Part shown: in pieces, positions 1 through 8,673 of the stretch
Layout of the letters: each line of letters opens with the position of its first letter
How positions within the stretch are numbered: position 1 is the first letter of the stretch
NCBI RefSeq assembly: GCF_000003605.2
Contig: NW_003131853.1
Coordinates: 879,748-900,364 of the forward strand
Direction: 5' to 3'
DNA: 20,617 nucleotides
Source of the DNA: Saccoglossus kowalevskii
Taxonomy: Eukaryota; Hemichordata; Enteropneusta; Harrimaniidae
The notes under the pieces: generated by a model
Told to the model about the DNA's origin: nothing
What the model saw: the letters and a program-made list of their open reading frames with translations, nothing else
Databases searched by the model: none
Position numbers and translations under genes: made by a program

Positions 1-103
1 CCATACATCATGCAACTCACTGATATTCAGACCAAAGCTATTCAAGCTTTACTTAATAATAGTGGTAATAGTGTTGTCACTACTGTTGACGATTATAGAA
101 GAG
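1..103 (+). CDS. Possible 3' part of an unidentified plus-strand exon
   Basis: Frame 1 is open from the window edge and reads PYIMQLTDIQTKAIQALL... to DDYRR, then meets GAG|GTAGGT, a good splice donor. Read-through beyond the donor stops at 163. The composition looks protein-like, but I do not recognise the family. If MTG2 continues to the left, this would be nested antisense in an MTG2 intron, or it may belong to a mobile element. A chance open frame of this length is also possible. Confidence 0.25.
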
Positions 104-823
104 GTAGGTGTTATACCCCAAAGCTCGTGATATCACTGCAACACATATCGGCAGTAATGAAAATATAAGAAATGCAGAGCTCCGAGCGTTTTCTGGCAGT
201 CTTTGTAACAAAGCTTTCTATTGGTTGGTAAACTTTCTATCGCGCAACTACGTGACATACACGATTATGAATGGTATTACCGCACAGTGTTGTAGAGGGA
301 GGAATGTCCGAACGGAACAACACCGTGCAGGCGGACGATGGTGACCTCAATGCCCAGAAATGTTTTAAAAAATGATACGTCTTTAATAGTTATTAGGCCA
401 GACTTTTATTATCCCTTGTTTCGCGAACCCGCCGAATGAACAGGAGCCGGAAATGAAATAAAAATAAAATTTTATTTCAGCGTAATTTCTCGCGCCCGCC
501 GATTGTAAGTGCAAAAAATTGCTAAAACAAATTATTTTTATCTTCATTTTTTTCCACCCGCTGCATAACAAACCCAAGTTGCATTTTCGTGGGAGTATCA
601 TGATTAAAGTACCGAAGTCTTGCGCAGATGAGAAACAAGGTTATACATGGAATAAAATTTTATTTCATTTCTTCTCTCTGACCAATGATCTCACTTTCAA
701 TTCTTTGAGAATCACACAAATCTAATGGAAAAAAAGAATTTATTTTATTTTATTTTTGTCCTCCTTAAAAAAAATGCCTTATAAAAACTCGAGAAACCAG
801 GAATGAAAAAAGTCTGGCCTTAC
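104..823. other. Probable MTG2 intron sequence; no gene recognised
   Basis: No Obg G3-G5 coding exon is visible on the minus strand. The segment includes a short CG-richer patch (about 290-350 and 480-505). Two copies of the palindromic AATAAAATTTTATT, near 465-478 and 650-665, are embedded in flanks that are partly inverted copies of each other (GAAATGAAAT.. and ..ATTTCATTTC). This may be an old, small inverted-repeat element, but its borders cannot be fixed. Confidence 0.35.
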
Positions 824-962
824 CTGCAATCTGTTCTAGATCGTCATACTCTACTATACCAACATGTGGATTTAATGTGGTAAATGGGTAAGCAGCTACT
901 GCTGGTCTGGCATGCGACAGAGCTCTCAGTAAAGAAGATTTACCAGCATTAGGAAATCCTAT
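824..962 (-). CDS. MTG2: MTG2 coding exon 7 (G1 and G2 motifs)
   Basis: It encodes [15 protein letters not shown], then [20 protein letters not shown] and [11 protein letters not shown]. This holds the Obg-type P-loop (GFPNAGKS) and the switch I motif (YPFTTL.P..G). The acceptor is CAACAG|ATA and the donor GCAG|GTAAGG, phase 1. The next exon should begin with the G3 motif, but none is visible in 1-823. Confidence 0.95.
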
Positions 963-3900
963 CTGTTGAAATAAAAATAACAAACAGAATATTAGATATA
1001 CAATATACTTATGCTGTACATATCATTTCACTGAATTCTAAATTCAGAATTTCACTATCATAACAACAGTTTTAATACTCTGTCACTAAAACACTGGAAT
1101 GTACCGGTAATCTAGTGAATAATAGAAAACAAATGATACGGGTCGAACTACCATGCGGGCACGCACGAGACTGTCCGGACACTTGCGGGAACGAATGGGG
1201 GGAAATAAATGACAATACAGTACAAGGTTTGACTAGACTTGGAATAAGAACAAACACTACATTTATGAAAAAGAAAAAACAAACTGAAATAGGAATATAA
1301 AAAGATAAATGAATATATACCGGTAATAGAAACTTTGTTAATAGTACTAAACAGCAATAACAAAAAAATTAAAAAGTCAGTTTAAACAAAAATACAATAC
1401 AACTTTTGCCAAAACAAAATTGCTGTTAATTTTCTTTTTTTATATCTTTTTGACATGTAAAAGTATTTTGCGGTAATATATTTTTTTTTCAATATTATAT
1501 GAATAAAAAAAAAATGCATCGAAAATGGGTGTTATTAAGCCAAGAAACAAATTAAATACAAAAACAACAAAACATACTCCGTATCCCAGTGAAAAAATAA
1601 TGCATCTCGCATTATATACTTTACTGTTACAAGACAGATGGGTTGGTACGAATGCATGGTTGATCTAATCCCCCTTCTCAATAGATACTGGAAGTCTGAA
1701 TATCTTACTTACCAGCCCAGCATGGGCAATCATTCTCAACTCCAATTCTAAAGTTCTTTTCATACCAGTAGATCCTCGTGATGCTACCATTGGTGATTTA
1801 TTCTCATTTGACACAAAGAAAGAATTTCCTTTACCACCCATGCCTCCCCTGGCAGCTATAAACTGAGAGATGAATGATTCAGATAGATAAAATAATGAAG
1901 AATTGCATAAACAGATATGTTTATATCAATCAATCATATGCTATCATCAAATGTAACACATTGGTGAAATTTTTTTTTCTGACTTTACAGCATTTTGATT
2001 GTGTAAAAATGAAAAACAGGCTTGACTTCATCATTTTATGAACTCTCAGAAACAGTAATACAAGGCCTTATTTAATATAAAAAAATAGTGTGTCAGATTT
2101 ATATATCAATTATAAAAATAGTACACGTAGATTCAAAATATGTTTATGTTATAGCAGTACAATTAAAATATATTGAATATTAAAAGTAACTACTAAGTAC
2201 CTGTTCACCTTCCTTTTCTAAATCAGTTAATAATTCTCCATCTTCCCTTATCACCGTGCCAACAGGAACCTGCATTAGAAAGAGACTAGTAATTCAGGTA
2301 AAATATGATCAAGATTGTCTCAAGAGTATGTCTGACCAATCCAGCCACATGTTTATGATTTCAAACTTGCACACAGTGATTTATTTTATGATCTAGCAGT
2401 TAAAGAAAAGACTGGAAGATTTCAGATACCCATGTTGTAATGATTAAAATGCTGGGGCATTTTTTACTTGAATGTGAATGTTTAAAACTTCAGAGGGACT
2501 CTATGAAGGAGGCAGTTACCCTATATACAACAAAGATTGAATTTGAACTGGGAAAAGAAATATTTCGGGTTTTTTTGAGTGAAAGCACAAATGATAACTG
2601 CGTAAAACAAAATTGATGAAACTGTCAAAAACTCATTTAAGTTAAGGAAATCAGCAAGAGATTAGAATTTTATTTTATGTTATGAATTGTTTTTCAATTT
2701 GCAGCTCCTTGTTTTAGTGAGTACCGAACCTGTTAAAAAATAAATAAACAAACAATGAAAAATAAAATAAAACAAGCAGCCTGTCGGCTGAGATAGCTCC
2801 GCTGTTAGCAATGCACATGGCAATTAAAGAACAGAAGATATCATTAGAAAATGAACAAATCTGAGAGAGGTCCACATGTAGTACCTATATGTATAATATA
2901 TCAAAGCAATTGGACTTGCGGTTTTCAACAAGTCGTCGAAAATATCACTTTTTACCAAAAATTACAAAAATATTCATCAAAATTAGAGAATTGAAGATAT
3001 CATTATGAAATGAACAAATCTGAGAGAGGTCCACATGTAGTACCTATATATGTAATATCAAAGCAATTGGACTTGCGGTTTTCAACAAGAAGTCGAAAAT
3101 ATCACTTTTTACCAAAAATTACAAAAATATTCACCGAAATTAGAGAATTAAAGATATCATTACAAAATGAACAAATCTGAGAGAGGTCCACATGTAGTAC
3201 CTATATATGTAATATCAAAGCAATTGGACTTGCGGTTTTCAACAAGAAGTCGAAAATATCACTTTTTACTAAAAATGACAAAAATATTCACCAAAATTAG
3301 AGAATTGAAGATATCATCATGAAATGAACAAATCTGAGAGAGGTCTACCCAAGGTACATATACACCAAGTATCAAAGCATTCAGGCTTGTAGTTTTCAAG
3401 AAGAAGTCGAAAAAGTAAAACATTGACACGGACAACGGACGATGACGACGGACGACGACGACGACGGACAATCACTCATATGATAAGCTCCGCTCGACAA
3501 AGTCGACAGCGGAGCTAAAAATTAATTAATTGATTTCTAGCAAGCACCTTGCCTGAGGAGTAACTCATAAAATGGTTCTTCACAAACTTAAGTTTGTACT
3601 GGGTAATAATAATTTTCTTAAAGTTTTCTGAGGCAAATTGATGAATTCTGAACTGCATACTATGGCAAGCTTTATTTGAATGGCGATACCTAGGGTTATC
3701 TTAATACTCCCAGTATAAAGTCATAAGCAGTATGTGGTGTATCAATAAACACTGGGGACTCCTGTATGGCAACTTACAACTTTGTTTAACTTTGTCACAC
3801 CAAGTGTCTACTTTGGGGAAGGGTGTCTACTTTTTTCACACATGAATCATTTGATTTCATTCAAATATCACTGTTTTGTTCCAAGGATTGATTAAAATGA

Positions 3901-6900
3901 AATGATTGAATGCTAAACTAGGTTTCAATTCTTTATTGCTTCATGGTAGATTGTGATTGTCTATGAAAATAAAGTTTTTTAACAAGCACCACCACCCCCC
4001 TAGGCCGAAGTAACTGTCTGAACCCTAATTAGGTAACAATACCTTCTCACTATAAATCAAGAAGCAGAGAAAAAAAGTACAACTTCAAAGTCAAAGCTGA
4101 ATTCAAATTTTGCCCTATTGGGCATGTTATTGCATATATGCAATGCATTATAAGTGATAGAACTTCCCAAACTTAAATGTCAATTTTTTGAAATCATTCA
4201 ACAACATTAGTTTTCAGATAACAAATTTTGAAATATGAATTATTACCATTATCAATGACTTTTTAGATTTTTGTTTTTTGTTTTCCTTTAATTAGGCAAT
4301 AATAATGAAAACATGAATGAGATGTGTAATCTAAAATTCAGTCCGAACCTCTTTTAGATATAGCATTGTGGTGCTTTTATAGGGACTGTCAATGTCTTTG
4401 TTTTAACCAGTCACCCTATATAATTAATGATTAGTCAAATTTCAATCACAGTCAGAGATGGTGTCACATGGTGATGTTTTTTAATTAATTCAAAATTTGA
4501 CTCAATTGAGTCTATCTGATTATAAAGCTTTCATTGCTCAATAATTATGGTAGACACCTTGTCCGAAATATCACTCGTATCTTTTTCCAGGTTTTGAAAA
4601 CATTCAATTAAAATTTGTTTTTGATGGCTGTCAAAATAACAACCTCGGTCACACCCTCTTTACTGCCATGTGCGAGTGTTTTGGCGCATACCCCTCAACT
4701 TTTGAATTGCATCTTGACTTTTTGTTCACATATGTGTGTATCCTGAGCTTCAGTATACATGGAAGATGCATCCCAGAGTTACACTTGACAATCAGAGCAG
4801 GTATAAACTATGTAAGTAACATCTACTGAGAAACCAAGTTCAACACTGGCAATTGTAATTACATGGGCCAATATAGCTTTACGAATCCTATTTTAAAATG
4901 TTTAGCCATATTATATCTCACACATGCCAACAATCTTTTTTATTTTTAATGCCAATAATTGTAGAATTTGATTGATGGCTGAAAGTTATGCAGCCATCTT
5001 TGCTTGGTACAAAAAGAAAAATGCAATTAAGGCTCTGAAATGTGTTTTTATAAAAATAATCAAACAGGGGTTAAAATTAATAAAAATGTATAATGAATAA
5101 ATTCAATTTCAGTAAAATACTTTATTTTCACTTGGAATACATTTTAGCTGAAGGAATGTTTCAGTGAAAATAAAATCCAGCGAATATACCTTTTTTTCTA
5201 TATTTAACATTCAACTCATCAATCAAAAATCAGTGAAAAATAAATTGCATACAAAACACTAAAAATCTTTTCAGCGAAAATAAAGTATTTTACAGTACCC
5301 AATGTAGCAACCCTTTATAATGATATCTGAGATGCTGAGAATTATTCATATACAATGAATGGTTTTCACCTTTATAATTGTGTGCTTGGCATTTCTACCA
5401 TCACATTTCTGTTTTCCTCCTTTGACACCATCTTCTCCTCTATATTGATGGTGCACAGCTTCTAAAGATATCACTTTTTTCACAGCTAGAATATTGAATT
5501 GTTATCACACTGTTATCAACAACATTATGAACAATGTGACTAATATTCTATATGGCAACATAGTGTATGTAGGATTGACTATTGATTATAACCAGTAAGA
5601 TCATTGGCCAGCTATTGTAGCAAGTCTGACATGATTGGTCAAAAGATGTATTTGTGAGATATGATTGGCCAGCAGTTGTAGCCAGTGAGATGTGATTGAG
5701 TAAGGACTGTAGCCTGTGAGATCTGATTGGTAAACACTGATAGCCTGTGAGACTTGTCTGGCCAGGAGTTGTAGCAAGTAATATCTGATTGGTTGCAAAC
5801 TATAGCTTATGAGATCTGTTTGGTCAGAACATGTAGCCTGTGAGACCTGTTTGGCCAGGAATTGTAGCCAGTAAGATCTGTTCGGTTAAGAACTGTGCCC
5901 TGTGAAATCTGTTCAGCTAGGAAATGTATCCTGTCAGATCTGATGGTTAATATCGGTAACTGTAGCCTGTGAGATCTGTTGGGCCAGGAATTGTAGCCCA
6001 TGAGATTGTGTATACAGATTTATTCCTCAAAAAAATGTTATTATTTCATATTACCATTTATGTGAAACAAAACATACGTCTTGTCTACATTAGAGATTCA
6101 GCTGTAGTACACTGAAAATGGCAACCCCAAGCAATTGAGAAAAAACACAAACATTCACAGCAACTTGCACAATGCATCATGGAATATAATAATTTTAAAT
6201 GCCAGTTCATCAAATTGGTGTTTTATTTATACTTTCATTATTTCTAAAGTTTATGATCATTTTCTTGATAGGGTCAAAATATCTTGCAAGTGCCATATCG
6301 TTTCAGGATGTTTTGCTAGTGTCATTGCTTATTAACAATATGTACATTACATGCTTATTTCTGTATTCAAACCCAGCATTCACCACATTCTGTCATGTTA
6401 ATAAAATGTACATTACATGCTTATTTCTGTATTCAAACCCAGCATTCAGCACATTCTGTCATGCTAATGGCTAGAAATATGTTTGACTGACATGCATACG
6501 AGATGGGATCTTCACTATACATAGATTTGGAAGGTTGCATACCGCTATAAATTCTAGAAGTTCCTATCTCATTTTTCAATCAAATACTGACCGATGAATA
6601 TAATATGGCCTCCATTGCCACCATTGCCACCATCAGGACTACCAAAGTCAGATCGGTTGGAGTGTACCATTGAAATACAGCCATCACCTCCTTTGCCACC
6701 AGACACACTTACATGTCGCCAGTCAATAAAATGCCTGCTCTGAAATTAAATTATACTCTTCTATAATAAACATATTTTAAGATACTTGAATACCAGTGAA
6801 AATTGTGTAGTATTTGTACATGTGCATATATTTACATATTTGTCTTTATTGTTGCTTAGGTCCACAAGCCACCCAAAATATTAGCACACAAAAATATGAG

Positions 6901-8673
6901 TATGAACACAAATTGCTTTTGGAATTCAACCAAAAATAAAAATATCAAACTGGTTATTAATAGGCAATCAGACTCTTTGAATTATTGCTTCGGACATCAC
7001 TGCAAAACCTGCTAGGTATAAATTGCCATCATAAGAGCTAAATAATAAAGGTGTTATCTCAGAATCTATCAAGTCACATCCATTGGGGGGGTCACTGTTT
7101 TGCCCAGAGTCACAGATATTTTATCTGTTGCAACCACACTGTTAATGACAAGATAATAACTAGGAGTAAAACATTATTTATTTGACAAGAAATCAGTAAC
7201 TAGTACAGAAGCTGATAATCTCAAAACAAATATTTCAATTGCTCGAACTGTTAATAAGAATTAAGTTATAAAAGAAAAAAGCGACACAAGACTTTCCTAG
7301 TCACAAAGAAATCCATTACCGGTATATACATTTTCAATAAAGAAGGAGAAATAATATAAACTGCTGTTATACTCATTGTAGGTAAGCTCATTATGGGAGA
7401 TTATTCTGTCAACTAGATAACTAATGCATATTATATTACACCATTAATGTGATTGGACAATACCTTCTTCTAATTTATGCAAGCAAGTTACTAAATTACT
7501 ATCAAGCATCTCATCTCATCGATTTCAACAAAAAATAAAGCAAAAACTATGATATGGAACAGCGGTTTCAGCTAATCAGTACATATTTACCTTTCTGCTA
7601 ATTGGATGACAATGCTATTCTGTCTAACCTCCCTCAGTAGAGTTTAAAGTTCATTGAAAAACTGCAGAAATCGGCCTTAAAAGCCAAAATCTGCGGATAA
7701 CTGTTTTTATTTTAAGCAAGAAAATACATCTTTGTTGAATAATTTATAGTTTTTGCTTTTGATTTTCCAGAACCAGCAAGAGATGCTGGTTTCCAAACAT
7801 CTTCTTAAACTTGTACACTCTATGCCATTGGAAGAGCCCCCTCTATGTTAAAAAAAAACATTTAGCCAAACTTGTTATTGAATCTCTCTCACAGTAATGT
7901 GAATTGGCAAATGGATGGTGGGAGCTCTACTTGGTCTTGGCTGACTGTAAAAAAATGATGTTTATTCATAAATCAGCCCAAAAATGTAGACAGAAAATTA
8001 GTATCCGAAATATAATGAAAAATGAATGTCAAAATAGTCATATTGACCTATTTGACATTCGAATGTTCAATAAGGAATATGTAACCATGAAGAAACTATC
8101 TTCACACCGGTCTTATTTGCATTAGTATTTCTAATAATACACGTCTGTGATCATTTTGCAATACATTAATTAGTATAAAATATAATGTCAATATGACACA
8201 CCCAACATTAAACACATACCAGTTGTTTTTCACTTAGCATTGGTCTCTTTTTCTTCTTCTTCTGCGATTTGGTTGCGTAGTAACATACTCGATACCTGAA
8301 GATACCAGAATAGAGGCCAAATGTTGAACTAGAAAATAACAGTTTAAGGTCGCAAATTATTGCACTATTCATCTTATTTAAATAACCATTTTGAATCACT
8401 CCTCGAATATCTACAACAACCGTTCACAGCAAAACTCGACGACAAACATTTTTAAACACATGTGCAGGGTCAAAGGGTAACTTCTGTATCAACCAATGGC
8501 ACTGAAGGACAAGGCAGGGACCAATCTCCTGGGCAGAGTTCTATTTCTACGAATATATACTTTCGTTGATCTAACCGCAAGGAACTCTGGGAAGGAGAAT
8601 GGGAAGGGGCATGAGACACTCTCCATTCTAGAGTTCTTAGCGCAGACAGGCTAATGATTTGAAGAAGCGCCAT
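824..8673 (-). CDS. MTG2: Mitochondrial Obg-family GTPase MTG2/GTPBP5, 3'-truncated by the window
   Basis: Seven exons join in frame: 8561-8673, 8220-8295, 6592-6739, 5370-5485, 2201-2269, 1713-1862 and 824-962, giving the first 270 residues. In this family the protein binds GTP and helps late assembly of the mitochondrial large ribosomal subunit. Residues 1 to about 40 look like a mitochondrial presequence ([13 protein letters not shown], basic, Ser-rich). A lysine-rich stretch and the LLSEKKL-like motif (MLSEKQL) follow. The glycine-rich Obg domain spans about 64-215, with [26 protein letters not shown] and [10 protein letters not shown]. The G domain starts at 225 with the P-loop GFPNAGKSS (226-234) and switch [12 protein letters not shown] (249-259). 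G3 (DxPG), G4 (NKxD) and G5 are missing; the last exon ends at a clean donor, so about 130 more residues should lie left of the window. ATG 8673 was preferred to 8694 because it has A at -3 and G at +4. Mitochondrial MTG2 is favoured over OBGH1 by the N-terminus and Obg loops. Confidence 0.93.
1713..1862 (-). CDS. MTG2: MTG2 coding exon 6 (end of Obg fold, start of G domain)
   Basis: Fifty codons, [16 protein letters not shown] to MIAHAGL, phase 0 at both ends. The acceptor CTCTCAG|TTT was chosen over a nearer TTATAG because only it keeps the frame and the family's (F/Y)IAA.GG.GGKGN. The donor is CTG|GTAAGT. The [11 protein letters not shown] end is the beta-1 strand leading into the P-loop. 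Confidence 0.94.
2201..2269 (-). CDS. MTG2: MTG2 coding exon 5 (VPVGT strand)
   Basis: Twenty-three codons: [17 protein letters not shown], then EKEGEQ. VPxGT is the most conserved strand of the Obg fold. The exon is phase 0 at both ends, with acceptor ATGCAG|GTT and donor CAG|GTACTT. Confidence 0.93.
2420..2775 (+). pseudogene. Remnant of a LINE-type retrotransposon 3' end
   Basis: Plus-strand translation from about 2425 gives FRYPCCND, one in-frame stop, then [19 protein letters not shown]. It stays open to the stop near 2614. Spaced cysteines followed by H-F-L-L-E-C resemble the C-terminal CCHC tail of non-LTR retrotransposon reverse transcriptases. An A-rich AATAAA-like tail ends near 2775, as expected of a LINE 3' end. 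The rest is missing (5' truncation). It lies antisense in an MTG2 intron. The match rests on a short motif, so the clade cannot be named. Confidence 0.45.
2829..3413 (+). repeat. Tandem array, about 157-bp unit, four copies
   Basis: The landmark GAACAAATCTGAGAGAGGTC recurs at 2853, 3012, 3169 and 3326 (spacing 159, 157 and 157; the last copy ends in GTCT). Copies 1-3 are very similar. Copy 4 diverges after GAGAGAGGTCTACC and is truncated near the GAC-rich stretch. A unit near 160 bp is the size of several bivalve satellites related to such element cores. Confidence 0.9.
3427..3470 (+). repeat. GAC-rich microsatellite inside the Helitron-like element
   Basis: An imperfect run of GAC and ACGG units sits directly between the tandem core and the 3' hairpin. 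A microsatellite at this position is a standing feature of pearl-type elements. Confidence 0.85.
3486..3516 (+). other. 3' terminal hairpin of the Helitron-like element
   Basis: AGCTCCGCT pairs with AGCGGAGCT (9 bp). The stem continues inward as CGAC/GTCG after a two-base bulge (AC, 3506-3507), around an AAA loop. It lies directly before AAAAATTAATT. A GC-rich stem near the 3' terminus is the usual Helitron/Helentron termination signal. Confidence 0.75.
3518..5108. other. MTG2 intron 4 sequence without recognised gene
   Basis: AT-rich sequence with no sustained open frame or splice-bounded coding segment on either strand. One part (about 4080-4170) resembles a segment in a PEDS1 intron, listed separately. 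Otherwise I see nothing assignable. Confidence 0.6.
4080..4170 (+). repeat. Dispersed repeat, copy A
   Basis: The block with TTCAAATTTTG, GCATGTTATTGCATATATG, CAATGCATTAT and AGAACTTC recurs in the same order and spacing near 15368-15433. There it reads TTCAAATGTTG, GCATGTTACTGCACATGTG, CAATGCATTAT and AGAACTTC. Two copies 11 kb apart in introns of different genes suggest a genome-wide repeat; its type is unknown. Confidence 0.5.
5111..5296. mobile_element. Small MITE-like inverted-repeat element
   Basis: GTAAAATACTTTATTTTC at 5112-5129 is repeated exactly in inverse orientation at 5276-5293, bounding a non-coding core of about 150 bp. The core itself contains CAGTGAAAATAAA-like motifs, so the whole is built from variants of one AT-rich motif. 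No autonomous transposase is present. A clear target-site duplication could not be fixed, and the superfamily is left open. Confidence 0.55.
5370..5485 (-). CDS. MTG2: MTG2 coding exon 4 (Obg fold, central)
   Basis: It encodes [19 protein letters not shown], then [18 protein letters not shown]. This is the Obg segment with the (F/Y)xGxxGxxGxxxxxxGxxG loop, here with some glycines replaced, as in other mitochondrial members. The acceptor is ATTCTAG|CT and the donor AAG|GTGAAA, phase 0. Confidence 0.92.
5592..6005. repeat. Minisatellite, 31-bp unit, about 13 copies
   Basis: Degenerate head-to-tail units of about CCTGTGAGATCTGATTGGCC followed by AGGAATTGTAG recur every 31 bp. One unit near 5940 is a few bases longer. 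Conserved parts are GTGAGATCTG and TTGTAG; copies differ at many positions, so the array is old. The two minus-strand open frames here (5601-5798 and 5807-6001) are by-products of the repeat, not genes. It lies about 100 bp from exon 4 of MTG2, within intron 3. Confidence 0.9.
6332..6472. repeat. 66-bp tandem duplication
   Basis: TGTACATTACATGCTTATTT at 6341 recurs at 6407. The copies differ at only a few positions (for example CACCACATTC versus CAGCACATTC). The plus-strand open frame 6199-6474 runs through both copies because 66 is a multiple of three. It has no recognisable protein features and lies in an MTG2 intron. Confidence 0.9.
6592..6739 (-). CDS. MTG2: MTG2 coding exon 3 (Obg fold, first glycine loops)
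   Basis: It encodes 49 codons plus one base: [20 protein letters not shown]..., then a segment with [17 protein letters not shown]. The (F)xDxxxVxVxGGxGGxG opening and the PDGGxGGxGG loop are hallmarks of the Obg N-terminal domain. The acceptor is TTTCAG|AGC and the donor ATCG|GTCAGT. The split codon G+CT completes Ala 113 with exon 4. Confidence 0.93.
6740..8219. other. MTG2 intron 2; nothing assignable
   Basis: AT-rich sequence with no credible coding exon on either strand. The plus-strand open frame 7904-8125 has no family resemblance and no splice or promoter context. A short imperfect palindrome (CAGAAATCGGCC..AAAATCTG) lies near 7664-7692. Confidence 0.6.
8220..8295 (-). CDS. MTG2: MTG2 coding exon 2 (basic linker)
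   Basis: It encodes [11 protein letters not shown], a run of lysines, then RPMLSEKQL. The acceptor is TCTTCAG|G and the donor CTG|GTATGT, phase 0. The LSEK(K/Q)L motif sits at the same place in vertebrate MTG2, just before the Obg fold. The open frame continues upstream to 8399, but that extension has no known counterpart and is probably intron. Confidence 0.8.
8561..8673 (-). CDS. MTG2: MTG2 coding exon 1 (presequence)
   Basis: It encodes 37 codons plus two bases, starting [18 protein letters not shown]. The composition has few acidic residues and contains Arg, Ser and hydrophobic residues, as expected of a mitochondrial targeting peptide. An in-frame ATG at 8694 would add seven residues but has a weak context. 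The donor AAA|GTATAT is moderate. It was chosen because its phase 2 end joins exactly with the only good acceptor of exon 2 to read ...DQRK-YRVCYY. Without transcripts this is the least certain exon of the gene. Confidence 0.7.

Larger units (their letters stand above)
2794..3517 (+). mobile_element. Non-autonomous Helitron-like (pearl-type) element with tandem-repeat core
   Basis: The element begins with TAGCTCCGCTGT (2794-2805) and ends with its exact inverse, ACAGCGGAGCTA (3506-3517). Inside, in order, are a short 5' part, four tandem units of about 157 bp, a GAC/ACGG microsatellite and a 3' hairpin followed by AAAA. This order matches the pearl/CvE-like and Helentron-associated elements described from bivalves. 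There is no coding sequence, so it would depend on a Rep/Helicase supplied elsewhere. No clear target-site duplication is seen, which fits Helitrons. The family assignment is by architecture only; a foldback element with a satellite core is the alternative. Confidence 0.65.

Noticed and set aside
108-344. Plus-strand open frame of 78 codons starting in the first 350 bases
   Set aside because: It begins after the likely splice donor at 103 in another frame, has no family features and low-complexity neighbours; chance is the simplest reading.
2829-3413. Regularly spaced repeats considered as a CRISPR-like array
   Set aside because: Units are contiguous at about 157 bp with similarity along the whole unit, and there is no repeat-spacer pattern; this is a eukaryotic tandem repeat.
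3427-3470. GAC-rich run considered as an acidic or Asp-rich coding repeat
   Set aside because: It is flanked by the tandem core and terminal hairpin of a mobile element and has no sustained frame; it is a microsatellite.
5601-6001. Two minus-strand open frames with repeated NxSHRLQL-like peptides
   Set aside because: They are translations of the 31-bp minisatellite, have no splice or start context, and lie within an MTG2 intron.
6199-6474. 91-codon plus-strand frame with a hydrophobic start and a repeated C-terminal peptide
   Set aside because: The repeated peptide comes from the 66-bp DNA duplication; there is no conserved motif and the frame is antisense in an intron.
8208-8399. Alternative start of MTG2 at 8399 within the extended exon 2 frame
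   Set aside because: The extension does not resemble a family N-terminus or a clear presequence, while the splice to 8561-8673 fits the phase and gives a good presequence. It stays possible as an alternative first exon.
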